Shown here in pieces: positions 17,391-25,438 of a DNA stretch of 41,952 nucleotides. Both the position numbers and the translations under genes were made by a program. Below the pieces are notes generated by a model that searched no databases, was not told the DNA's origin, and was given only the letters and a program-made list of their open reading frames with translations. How positions within the stretch are numbered: position 1 is the stretch's first letter; each line of letters begins with the position of its first letter. The stretch comes from Candidatus Cloacimonadota bacterium (GTDB lineage: Bacteria > UBA4055): the NCBI GenBank assembly GCA_002742935.1, contig PDON01000032.1, positions 1 through 41,952 on the forward strand, read 5' to 3'.

Positions 17391-18598
17391 TGAAAAGAGC
17401 TATATTTTTACTGATTTTTATATCAACACATTTTCTATACAGTGAAACCTCTCCTTTCAGTATTTTTGGAGTTGGAGATATTTACCCTTTTGGTTCCATA
17501 AAGAATAGTATCATAGAAGAGGATTCAATATCCATAAGTTCAGATATATTTTCAAACTGGAGCAGGTTGAGGAATATGACATTTTCTCTTTCCTATAGTT
17601 TGGTTGCTCACAATACATACGGAGAACTCTCAGAAGGTTCAAACTATGACGAGATGTTAATTTCCGGTTTTAATCTTGCCTTACCATTTGGGGAAAGAAA
17701 TATAGTAGGTGTTAGCCTTTATCCTCTATCATCTCAAGACTATACCTTTTTTGGAGATGAGATACAAACAGAAAATAGTTTTGGTGAAATCTTAAAAAAA
17801 ACCAATGAAAGATATGTTGGTGGAGTTGACGCTTTCTCTTTACTTTATGTAAAATCTTATGCCAACCACTCATTTTCATTGGACTTTTTCTCAAGATTTG
17901 GTAATTTTAGAAGAAAGGTAGAAACTCTTTTTACAAGCTATGATCCGGGAGTTACCTACTCAGGAACAAGGAGTATTAAAGAAAACTTTCAAAAAACTTT
18001 TTATCATTCGGGATTTGGTTTTTCAACTACTGCTTACTATGGAATGTTTGATATTTCCGGAATGATTAGAGTTCCTTTTTACAGCTGGGGTAAAGAGTAT
18101 AATAGAAAATTTAACGGTGTAAAATCCGATTCTATCATATCTGTTGAATGGCCTTTAGAGTTTGGTGCTAACATAAGTTTTAAACCTAATAAAAATATAA
18201 GCTCAAACTTTAAATTTTCCGGAATAGCTTTTGAATCAAAAGATTTAGGTGTTACATTTGAGAAACAGAAAAATTTCTATGAATTTAGCTTAGGTGTTTC
18301 TTATACTCCTTCTCGAAGGCTTTATGATTCATACTACAAGAGAATCAGTTATGGCTTGTATGGTGCTTATACCTTAACCGGAATCAAAGCTGAAGAAAAT
18401 GATATAAACAGATACAGGTTTGCTATAAACTTAGGGTTCCCGTACAATGAAAAAAGATCTAAGATTGAATCACAATTTTTTATAGAAAATCAAGGAGATA
18501 AAGTGAAAAATGGTATTTCGGATTTAAAACTTGGATTCTCTTTAACTGTTACGGGTAGTGATAATTGGTGGTTGAAAAAGAAGAAATATAATGATTAG
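17390..18598 (+). CDS. Outer membrane beta-barrel protein
   Basis: This 402-residue protein has a cleavable signal peptide (about 1-18, MKRAIFLLIFISTHFLYS). It then has a long series of alternating-hydrophobicity strands rich in Y, F, S and G, as in porin-like or FadL-like barrels. The mature N-terminus 'TSPFSIFGVGDIYPFG' resembles the SPYSRFGxGD opening of a widespread set of FCB-group outer membrane proteins of unknown function. The barrel ends with a basic tail (KKKKYND) rather than an aromatic residue. It is coupled to the lipoprotein before it (TAATG) and to the TPR lipoprotein after it, so the three probably work together at the outer membrane. Confidence 0.65.
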   Translation: MKRAIFLLIFISTHFLYSETSPFSIFGVGDIYPFGSIKNSIIEEDSISISSDIFSNWSRLRNMTFSLSYSLVAHNTYGELSEGSNYDEMLISGFNLALPFGERNIVGVSLYPLSSQDYTFFGDEIQTENSFGEILKKTNERYVGGVDAFSLLYVKSYANHSFSLDFFSRFGNFRRKVETLFTSYDPGVTYSGTRSIKENFQKTFYHSGFGFSTTAYYGMFDISGMIRVPFYSWGKEYNRKFNGVKSDSIISVEWPLEFGANISFKPNKNISSNFKFSGIAFESKDLGVTFEKQKNFYEFSLGVSYTPSRRLYDSYYKRISYGLYGAYTLTGIKAEENDINRYRFAINLGFPYNEKRSKIESQFFIENQGDKVKNGISDLKLGFSLTVTGSDNWWLKKKKYND

Positions 18599-18611
18599 TT
18601 GGAGGTTAGTT

Positions 18612-19916
18612 TTGAAAAGATTGCTTACCACATTGGCAGTTGCAATAATTTTTACTGTTGGTGTACAAAGTTGTAAATCTACTGAAGGTGTAAAAAAAGT
18701 AGATTCTAAAAAAGAGGTTGTAAAGAAGAAAGGTTTAACTGAAGAAGAGATTTATGAGGTTAGAAAGTCTCTATCTTTTGGTTATAACAAGGTTAAAACA
18801 AAAAACTATAGAGATGCTTTAAACTACTATGAAAAAGCTTTCAAACTTGATCCTTCAAGAGAGCATATTAAAGATGTTCATATACTCAAGATTGCAGAAA
18901 GTTACGAAGGGCTAAATATTCAAGATTCAGCTAGAGCTAACTATGAAGCTTATTTAATCTTAAATCCTACAAATAAAAAGACGTTGAATAAGCTTGAGTA
19001 TTACTATGCAGATGCAAATGAGTATGATAAAGCTATTGAGCTTATGGACAAGCTTTTAGAGAAAGATCCTAACAACCCTTCATATATGCTTAAAAAAGGT
19101 AACTACTATATGAAGATTGTAGCTCCTATAATTGAAGAGGAGGGTGAAGATAGTGAAGATGTTAAAAAATATGAAGAGAAAGCATTAGAGAACTTTGAGA
19201 AGTATCAAGAACTTTCAGGTGATGAAACCTATGCTGATCTTATTACAAGCCTTACTTCAAAGTATAGAAGTACAGCAGATCTTAAAGTTAAATTTGAAGA
19301 AACTTTAAAGAGAGATCCTAAGAATTACGGTGTTATGTTAAGATTGGCTAAGATATATCTTGACGAAAATAATGAAAAGAAAGCTGCAAATCTATTTGAA
19401 AAAGTTTTAAAGGCTCAACCGGATAATAAGAGAGCTATTAAATCACTGCTTAAGATCTACAAAAATGATGTAAATAAATCTATGGAGCTTAACAAAAGAG
19501 CTACTAAGGTTGATCCTAAGAATGAGATCTACAACATAAATCTTTCTCGTCTTTATCTAAAGAAAAAAGATTATGTTAAAGCAAGAGCAGAGCTTGTTAA
19601 AGCTAGAAATAAAAATAGCAGTAATAAGAAAATCTATAAGTTCTGGGCAAATATTTATCAGCAATGTGTTTCAAATAACGCTAAAACAATCAAGTACGGA
19701 GACAAGCTTGTACTGGCTATCTCTTATGGTCTTCTAAATAAAGGTGGATTTAACAGAGATGCTAATAGAATGGCAGCTAATGAGCAGGTTCCTACAAATG
19801 AGGACTACTTCATAAATAAGAGTGTTACAAAGCCAAATAAAAAATATTACTCTTGGATAAATCCTAATTGGGAAGAGTTTAAGTTTATTGAGGAATATTT
19901 AAAGAGATTTAAATAG
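18612..19916 (+). CDS. TPR-repeat lipoprotein
   Basis: This ~434-residue protein has a signal of the lipoprotein type (MKRLLTTLAVAIIFTVGVQSC, lipid at C21). After a lysine-rich linker it is built of tetratricopeptide repeats, for example 'ALNYYEKAFKLDPSREH', 'AIELMDKLLEKDPNNPSY' and 'AANLFEKVLKAQPDNKRA'. Such proteins are scaffolds at the periplasmic face of membranes. I choose TTG 18612 because GGAGG (18601-18605) lies 6 bases before it and the signal peptide then starts correctly; an upstream ATG at 18591 has no ribosome site. The architecture recalls TPR lipoproteins of T9SS and gliding machines (PorW/SprE type), but the sequence shown does not prove that. It is the last gene of the operon. 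Confidence 0.7.
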   Translation: MKRLLTTLAVAIIFTVGVQSCKSTEGVKKVDSKKEVVKKKGLTEEEIYEVRKSLSFGYNKVKTKNYRDALNYYEKAFKLDPSREHIKDVHILKIAESYEGLNIQDSARANYEAYLILNPTNKKTLNKLEYYYADANEYDKAIELMDKLLEKDPNNPSYMLKKGNYYMKIVAPIIEEEGEDSEDVKKYEEKALENFEKYQELSGDETYADLITSLTSKYRSTADLKVKFEETLKRDPKNYGVMLRLAKIYLDENNEKKAANLFEKVLKAQPDNKRAIKSLLKIYKNDVNKSMELNKRATKVDPKNEIYNINLSRLYLKKKDYVKARAELVKARNKNSSNKKIYKFWANIYQQCVSNNAKTIKYGDKLVLAISYGLLNKGGFNRDANRMAANEQVPTNEDYFINKSVTKPNKKYYSWINPNWEEFKFIEEYLKRFK

Positions 19917-19949
19917 TGTTTGTTGTAACAGAAATAGTTTATAATATTG

Positions 19950-19980
19950 AGAGCTGCCTATTTTTATAGGCGGCTCTTTT
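19950..19980 (+). terminator. Terminator of the envelope operon
   Basis: A 12-bp stem (19950-19961 with 19966-19977, one G-U pair) and a TTTT loop is followed by a T tract, 34 bases past the TPR gene. Confidence 0.85.
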
Positions 19981-20011
19981 AATTTTAAAATTTAAAAGAG
20001 GCGGATTTATT

Positions 20012-20446
20012 ATGAACCGTAAAATATATTTGGGGTCAGATCACGGAGGATTTGAACTAAAAGAGAAACTTGTGGGCTACCTTATCAGCCAAGGTTATGA
20101 TGTTGTAGATTTAGGAACAAGATCAACAGATTCTGTAAACTATCCTGAATTTGGAAGAAAAGTTGCCGAGCATGTTTTAAAAGATGGTTGTATGGGTGTT
20201 ATAGTTTGTGGTACAGGTTTAGGGATCTCTATAGCTGCAAATAGAATTAAAGGTATAAGAGCTGCTCTATGCCATAGTGTTGAGTATGCAAAACTTGCTA
20301 GAGAGCATAATAATGCAAATATACTAGCTCTTGGTGGAAGATTTACTGAAGATATTTTAGCATTTGATATTTTAGATACATTTTTGGAAACAAATTTTGA
20401 AGGTGGAAGACATCAAGCAAGAGTAGATGATATTGATAATGTTTAG
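20012..20446 (+). CDS. rpiB: Ribose 5-phosphate isomerase B
   Basis: RpiB interconverts ribulose 5-phosphate and ribose 5-phosphate in the non-oxidative pentose phosphate pathway. The 144-residue length is normal (E. coli 149). The active-site residues are present: D10-H11 in SDHGG, C66 in VCGTGLG, and H99-N100 in EHNNAN, with phosphate-binding R110. It is not to be confused with LacA/LacB or the allose enzyme, which share the fold; the catalytic cysteine and overall match favour RpiB. It is flanked by terminators on both sides, so it is a single-gene unit, with GAGGCGG as the probable ribosome site. Confidence 0.93.
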   Translation: MNRKIYLGSDHGGFELKEKLVGYLISQGYDVVDLGTRSTDSVNYPEFGRKVAEHVLKDGCMGVIVCGTGLGISIAANRIKGIRAALCHSVEYAKLAREHNNANILALGGRFTEDILAFDILDTFLETNFEGGRHQARVDDIDNV

Positions 20447-20465
20447 AATATTTGATTTAAATATA

Positions 20466-20494
20466 TGAAAAAGCCTCTTTTAGAGGCTTTTTCA
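20466..20494 (+). terminator. Terminator of rpiB
   Basis: A 13-bp stem (20466-20478 with 20482-20494) and a 3-base TTT loop lies 20 bases past rpiB. It is close to symmetric and can also end the minus-strand transcript from the heme oxygenase-like operon. Confidence 0.85.
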
Positions 20495-20661
20495 TTATTA
20501 AACAGGACTTATAGAAATAGAGTGTTATTATCCTAGTTAACGATTTGAACAGTATTTTTTAGGCTAAATTAAAGATTTTCATCAAATCTATCAATAACAT
20601 ATATGAAAACAACCTTATAATAAGTGGATATAGTTTTATATACATTGTTGTAAATAGTTTT

Positions 20662-20841
20662 TTATTCTTTAGCCTTTTTGTTACTTCTTTTCCAAAAAGT
20701 AATTTTAGACTTAAATGCCTTAGCTTTTTGTTTGTCAATAATTCCAAAGTAAACCAAAGCAAATAAAACTAACCAAAGACAACCTTTAATAAAGAAAAAC
20801 CAAAATCCTGCAACTCCGATATTTTTAAAGAACTCTTCCAT
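20662..20841 (-). CDS. Small single-span membrane protein, 59 residues
   Basis: This gene encodes 59 residues: a short acidic start (MEEFFKNIGV), one hydrophobic segment (about residues 9-32, 'AGFWFFFIKGCLWLVLFALV') and a strongly basic tail (about 38-59, rich in K and R). Its ATG begins 4 bases after the stop of the heme oxygenase-like gene, so the two are co-translated. The positive-inside rule places the basic tail in the cytoplasm. I do not recognise the family. Tight coupling, a sensible membrane topology and position in front of a terminator support a real gene. An overlapping 67-residue frame at 20559-20762 lacks these features. Confidence 0.6.
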   Translation of the reverse strand: MEEFFKNIGVAGFWFFFIKGCLWLVLFALVYFGIIDKQKAKAFKSKITFWKRSNKKAKE

Positions 20842-20845
20842 AAAA

Positions 20846-21367
20846 TTAAACAGTTTCTTCTTCTAATTCTCTAAAAATAGAGATGATATGTTCGTATCCT
20901 TTATTAACTTCGTCAGCCCATTCATCTTTTTGAAATACTCTTATAGCTGCCATTGCCTTTTTAGAATCTTCAAAATCATACATTTTACCTGTAGATGGCA
21001 CTTTACTCTTCATCATTTGACCACCAAACATTATAGCAAGATAGTTTAGATATATGTGTGGCATAACAGTATCTTTATTTAGTGAAGATATATAATTACA
21101 GTACTCTTGTGTACTTTTCAATATTTTATTTGATGTAAAACCCTTTGCCTTTAATTCATCAATATCTTCTTGAACCGGCTTAATTCTTGATAAAGATTGG
21201 TCAGGAAGACCTAACTTTTCTATGGAGTCAAAAATAGCTAATTGTTGATTTAGGTGAGACAGGTACTCTTCTTCACTAAGTTCACCCTTAAACATTTTTA
21301 CATTAAATGGCATTCTTTCAGCCTCTTTATGCTTTTTAAATGTTGCTTCTTTTAATGTTTCTTTCAT
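20846..21367 (-). CDS. Heme oxygenase-like protein
   Basis: This 173-residue, mainly helical protein fits the biliverdin-forming heme oxygenase family, which opens heme with O2 and reductant to release iron, CO and biliverdin. The N-terminal helix carries H13 in KKHKEAERMPF, where the heme-ligating histidine and the following AE are expected. The distal-helix glycines appear as G115-G116-Q117 in YLAIMFGGQ (canonical enzymes read SGGQ). Length is short compared with the 200-240 residues of many members. Other members of the heme-oxygenase fold do not bind heme, so the activity is probable, not certain. A 59-residue membrane protein is coupled downstream. A candidate promoter with a palindrome lies at 21427-21455. 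Confidence 0.75.
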   Translation of the reverse strand: MKETLKEATFKKHKEAERMPFNVKMFKGELSEEEYLSHLNQQLAIFDSIEKLGLPDQSLSRIKPVQEDIDELKAKGFTSNKILKSTQEYCNYISSLNKDTVMPHIYLNYLAIMFGGQMMKSKVPSTGKMYDFEDSKKAMAAIRVFQKDEWADEVNKGYEHIISIFRELEEETV

Positions 21368-21728
21368 CTTCTTAATCTTTCTTTTTTTTGTTTACAACTA
21401 TCACACACTGTAGTATCAATACTCTCATACTAAGAGGAATACACACAATTGTGAACGCCTTTACTTTATCTGTTTTTATTTAAGAAAGGTAATCAATAGG
21501 ATTTGTATTCTTATCAAGAAACTCTCTTTTAAAACTTGCGTATACTCCTGCTATTTTTAGTAGCTTATATATCCTAAAAACACTTTAAATAAAAATATAA
21601 TTTTACTCAACCAGGAATAAACACACGGAAAATATAGTACTATTATTAAGAAAAAGCAATGAAAAGGGAAATTTTACTCTAAGAGAGGCACTTAATATCT
21701 TCTGAAAAAATACCAAAGTTATGATAAA
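21368..21728. other. Gap upstream of the heme oxygenase-like gene
   Basis: This AT-rich stretch lies between two minus-strand genes. It holds the candidate promoter described separately. On the minus strand at 21480-21584 there is a 34-codon open stretch with no start codon that reads like protein (KLLKIAGVYASFKREFLDK) and may be the C-terminal remnant of a lost gene. I see nothing else. Confidence 0.3.
21427..21455 (-). promoter_or_regulatory. Candidate promoter of the heme oxygenase-like operon
   Basis: On the minus strand TTCACA (21450-21455) and TAGTAT (21427-21432) are separated by 17 bases, about 60 bases before the gene. The palindrome CACAATTGTG (21444-21453) overlaps the -35 box and may be an operator. 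A weaker alternative pair, TTGATA and TGTAAA with 17-base spacing, lies further downstream. Confidence 0.4.
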
Positions 21729-23516
21729 CTAATTAAACTCGTATATATTTAAATATGAGTTGTTGTAAGGATTGTACCTTTTGTTTTCCAACATATTAAA
21801 CCTATAATAATCTTGATCTATAACTCCATCTGGCAAATATGAAATATAAAATTCAAAGGTTCCAAAAATAAGTTTTAAATTACTCACCCTAATTCCTATT
21901 CCAAATGAGTAATATCTTTTACTCTTAAAACTAAAACTATTGGAGTTGTCTATATAATTAATATCTGTAAAGCCAAATAGAGCTGTTGTAAAATCATAAA
22001 AACTCCAATTTGTAAAAAGTACCGGTTCAAATTTTAATTGGAGCCTTTTAGTTCCTTTGAATTTGTTCTTTGTATATCCTCTAAAAATATTCTCTCCGGA
22101 AAATTTAAGGTACTCTCCGGAAAACCTATTAAATCCTGAAGTTAAATTAATTTGATAATGAAATCTCAAAAGATACTCATCTATACTAAATCTTTTGGAA
22201 AAGCCCCTATAGTTTAGATATAGTTTGATTTGTTCATATTTTCTGTTGGTAAAAAAGCTCGAAAGCCCAACCTTAAAACCATTATAATAATCCTTTTTTA
22301 AGATACTAGCTTCAAAATCTCCTCCTAAAAAATATCTGTTTCTATACTCTCCATATTCAAATCCAAAGTTTAAGATATATCTTAATCCGGTATAAAAACT
22401 ATATTTATCATCTACTGAAAATATAGAACTTGCTTCAAGGATTCTATTTTTACTAAGATTTGTACTTAATCCAAAGTAGTTACGATTGTGAAATAGCTTC
22501 ATAGAATCTTTTTTTACAATTCCCCTTCTTATGAAATGCTTTTTAATAAAAACCGGAGAGAAAATAATGGATTTAATAGAGCTGACTCTTTTTTTTAGTT
22601 TAAGCTGTCTATGTAAAAACATTAGTATTGTTACAGATTCATCTCTAAATTTTAATGAATTTTTTGAAACATAGTTTCCAATTCGTTCAAATTGTATACC
22701 TCCTCCAAATTTCTGAGTGCTGTTAAGTATTTTTTTCTCTGATCTAAAACCATATTTTTTAGAATCAAAATCATCTCTGTAATAGATAGTTTTATCAATA
22801 TTGAAATTATCTTTGTTTGGTATATTTAGTTTAACACCATAACCAACTCTAGGAAGAAAATCAGCATTAAATAGAAGATTTCCTTCTAAGCTATAACCTG
22901 ATCCCAAAAAATTTTTTTCTACAACTTCAAAATTAAATAATCTTTCGTTTATAATATCGGCAGTAAAGTTTAGTGTCCATTTCTCTTCAACCGTAACAAA
23001 AAGATTGATAGAATCTTCTTTCTCTTTGTCATCAGTAATTGTAAATCTTACTTTATTGAAGTATGGTAAACTATTTAAATATATGCTGTTTTGAACGAGT
23101 TCAGCTGAATTTAAACTATCCCCCTCTTTTACAAACAGATTTGCTCTTATGACTCTCTCTTGCGTTGGAATCTTTACATTATTGAGAGATTGGGCAATAG
23201 TATATAAAAGGGTAGTGTCATTGGTTTCATTAAAAGGAGGCTTGTTGATAATAACAATTTGGGATATCTTTTTCCCTTCATACTCTTTGTACATATCAAA
23301 AGATATCTTTTTTCTCTCTCTCTTTTTTCTTTTAAGTATAAATTTACCAAACCCGCCAAAATTTTCTTTGGAAAGCAGAGAGTCCAAATCTTTAGGTAAA
23401 AGATCTTTAGTAAAAAATGTAACTAAAATAATAAGAACTATTTTTATGTTAATTATACTTTTCAAGAGAAATTTTGTGATTTTATTTACTGTTTTTATGG
23501 ATTGGTTTCTAATCAA
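21729..23516 (-). CDS. BamA/TamA-superfamily outer membrane protein
   Basis: This ~595-residue protein has an N-terminal hydrophobic segment (KIVLIILVTFF, about residues 25-35), a periplasmic part with at least one POTRA-like domain (about 80-180, ending 'LFVTVEEKWTLNF'), and then a 16-strand-type barrel. The barrel begins at the typical 'EKNFLGSGYSLEGN' junction and runs to the C-terminus. It is too short for BamA itself, which has five POTRAs; it resembles the shorter surface-antigen D15 proteins of the FCB group, whose clients are unknown. The start is a TTG at 23516 without a clear ribosome site, so the N-terminus is uncertain; TTG at 23465 would still keep the hydrophobic segment. It follows the ThiE-like gene by 11 bases. 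Confidence 0.75.
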   Translation of the reverse strand: MIRNQSIKTVNKITKFLLKSIINIKIVLIILVTFFTKDLLPKDLDSLLSKENFGGFGKFILKRKKRERKKISFDMYKEYEGKKISQIVIINKPPFNETNDTTLLYTIAQSLNNVKIPTQERVIRANLFVKEGDSLNSAELVQNSIYLNSLPYFNKVRFTITDDKEKEDSINLFVTVEEKWTLNFTADIINERLFNFEVVEKNFLGSGYSLEGNLLFNADFLPRVGYGVKLNIPNKDNFNIDKTIYYRDDFDSKKYGFRSEKKILNSTQKFGGGIQFERIGNYVSKNSLKFRDESVTILMFLHRQLKLKKRVSSIKSIIFSPVFIKKHFIRRGIVKKDSMKLFHNRNYFGLSTNLSKNRILEASSIFSVDDKYSFYTGLRYILNFGFEYGEYRNRYFLGGDFEASILKKDYYNGFKVGLSSFFTNRKYEQIKLYLNYRGFSKRFSIDEYLLRFHYQINLTSGFNRFSGEYLKFSGENIFRGYTKNKFKGTKRLQLKFEPVLFTNWSFYDFTTALFGFTDINYIDNSNSFSFKSKRYYSFGIGIRVSNLKLIFGTFEFYISYLPDGVIDQDYYRFNMLENKRYNPYNNSYLNIYEFN

Positions 23517-23527
23517 TCATTTACTGT

Positions 23528-24070
23528 TTACTGTCTTTTAACTCTTTTAAAGTTGGAAATTCCTGCAATACCAAAACTTTTCAAGAACCCTATATTTTTA
23601 CTATTTAACCCTCCCAATCCGAAAATTTTTAGTGATCTATATTTTCCTACTAAAGAATTAAATTTTTCAACTCCTAAGATTCTCTTTTCATTGGGATGTG
23701 ATTCTGTTTTAAATACAGGAGAAAGGGTTACAAAATCAAAGTTATTATTGAGTGCAATCTTCAAATCCTCCTCATTATGGCAGGATAAAAAATCATACTT
23801 TCTCCTCTTTTCTCTTTTCCCAATGTTTGAAATCTGATAATGTACTCCATCTATCAAGAGAGAATCTTTTTTATCCAATATTGAAAAGTTGTAATAGTTT
23901 AAAACTATTTTTGATAATGGGTATTTCAACCTAAGCTTTTCTATGTATGGTAAAAGATTATTCTCAGTAGAACTTTTATCCCTTAGTTGAATAAGATCAC
24001 ACTCCTTATAATTATACTCATCTATTTTTTCAAATGATTCAGTTATACCATATATTTTAATCTTTTTCAT
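23528..24070 (-). CDS. Thiamine phosphate synthase/TenI-family protein
   Basis: The protein has the ThiE/TenI barrel: LIQLRDKS (pyrimidine/phosphate site), 'LLIDGVHYQIS' in place of the usual DGVHLGQ, FLSCH, 'VTLSPVFKTESHP' and GLGGL with the phosphate-binding loop. ThiE joins hydroxymethylpyrimidine pyrophosphate to thiazole phosphate; TenI proteins isomerise the thiazole tautomer. The altered DGVH block and short length (~180 residues) lean towards a TenI-like or divergent ThiE. I use the internal ATG 24070, where MKKIKIYGITES aligns with the family start; ATGs at 24082 and 24097 would add 4 or 9 residues. It overlaps the end of thiH by 14 bases. Confidence 0.75.
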   Translation of the reverse strand: MKKIKIYGITESFEKIDEYNYKECDLIQLRDKSSTENNLLPYIEKLRLKYPLSKIVLNYYNFSILDKKDSLLIDGVHYQISNIGKREKRRKYDFLSCHNEEDLKIALNNNFDFVTLSPVFKTESHPNEKRILGVEKFNSLVGKYRSLKIFGLGGLNSKNIGFLKSFGIAGISNFKRVKRQ

Positions 24071-25187
24071 ACTGTCTTTCATACATAACGGATTCAAGAT
24101 TGTTTCTCCTTAACATCTCTTTTATCTCCCCTAAAGATCTATCATCCTGTATGGTAAATTGATCTAAATTTTCTTCATTAAATATGTATGCTCCCGGAGC
24201 TGTTTTTGATGCCGCAGATATTTGAGTAACAACCAGAGGTGTCATATTATCTCTAAAATTATCACTCTCTCTTGTTGAAAGTGTAATACCTGCATCGTTA
24301 AAGAGTAGTCTAACAATAAACATTGCTCTTGCTAAGGTAATTTCATTTACCGGTGTGATGCCATATTTTTTTATAATACTATTATATATTGGAGTTGATT
24401 CAGAGGGTTGAATTCTTGGGAAAGATACAGATATTTGACTAAATGTGTAGTTTTTGTATATGTGTGCCATATGAGAAATAAGTGAGAGCATATCCTCTTT
24501 AAAATCTGCTAAACCAAGTAAAAAGCCCATACCTATTTTTGACATTCCTGCCTTACCTATTATATCAAGATTATTAATTCTCCTTTTATAATCACTCTTA
24601 GGTCCTTTTGGGTGATATATTTTATAGAGATCCTGATTATAGGTTTCTTGATAGAAAGCAACATAATCAACACCTGCTTTTTTCATCTTTTTGTAATCAT
24701 CAAGTTCATAAGGTTGAAGTTCAATACCTATAGATGAGAATCTACTCTTTATTCTACTGCTAAATTCAGATATATAATCGGGGGTTATACCTTTAGGATC
24801 TTCTCCGGCTACCAATAAGATTTGATCTATACCCCTCTTTTTTATCTCTTCAGACTCAGCCACACATTGATCTATAGTAAGCCTTATTCTTTTGTTTTTA
24901 AGACCACTGTTGAATCCGCAATAAAGGCACCCATTTACACATAGATTGTTGAGATACATTGGTGTAAATACAGAAACAATATTTCCAAACCTCTGTCTTG
25001 TAATAAGTTTTGATCTCTCTGCCATTTGTTCAAGAAAGTTTTCTGCTCTATCGCTCAAAAGTATTGCTGCTCTCTCTAAGCTAAACCCCTCTCCGTTTAT
25101 AGCGTCTAGTATCTCTTGATCTGAAGGGTTTGAATATAACGCTATTGTTTCTCTAACGAGATCTATATCAAAAATGTCGTAAAACAT
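24057..25187 (-). CDS. thiH: 2-iminoacetate synthase ThiH
   Basis: ThiH is the radical SAM tyrosine lyase that makes dehydroglycine (2-iminoacetate) for the thiazole half of thiamine in anaerobes. The 376-residue length matches E. coli (377). The cluster cysteines are C83-x3-C87-x2-C90 (NLCVNGCLYCGF), and the family blocks 'GIELQPYELDDYKKMKKAGVD', 'YQETY', 'GMGFLLGLADF' and 'SFPRIQPS' are all present. A GGAG site precedes the ATG. The partners thiG, thiS and thiF are not in the window, and no TPP riboswitch is visible upstream. It is the first gene of a minus-strand run thiH, thiE-like, BamA-like. Confidence 0.95.
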   Translation of the reverse strand: MFYDIFDIDLVRETIALYSNPSDQEILDAINGEGFSLERAAILLSDRAENFLEQMAERSKLITRQRFGNIVSVFTPMYLNNLCVNGCLYCGFNSGLKNKRIRLTIDQCVAESEEIKKRGIDQILLVAGEDPKGITPDYISEFSSRIKSRFSSIGIELQPYELDDYKKMKKAGVDYVAFYQETYNQDLYKIYHPKGPKSDYKRRINNLDIIGKAGMSKIGMGFLLGLADFKEDMLSLISHMAHIYKNYTFSQISVSFPRIQPSESTPIYNSIIKKYGITPVNEITLARAMFIVRLLFNDAGITLSTRESDNFRDNMTPLVVTQISAASKTAPGAYIFNEENLDQFTIQDDRSLGEIKEMLRRNNLESVMYERQYEKD

Positions 25188-25438
25188 AAAATTCTCCAGC
25201 TTTTTATTAAAAATCGCAAATTTAAATTAGATTATCAATAAATAAATTACTATATTGATTATTGGGGTTTAGTTGTTAATGTTTTTATTTGAAACTAAAC
25301 CAGCTTATTTTAAGATCTTTTTTTTGAACAACAGTCTATGTTTTTTATAGATAATTGGGATTTTTATCATACAGTTTTAGATTCTGATTGTATTAATCTT
25401 TTAAATTCTTAAACTTAAATTTTAGATTTGGAGAAACA

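Noticed and set aside
20559..20762. 67-codon minus-strand frame
   Set aside because: It overlaps the coupled 59-residue membrane protein in another frame, has no ribosome site and extends past the gene into AT-rich sequence.
25188..25438. Possible TPP riboswitch before thiH
   Set aside because: No CTGAGA, ACCTGA or GGATAA-type conserved blocks are present on the minus strand; nothing else was found in these 251 bases.
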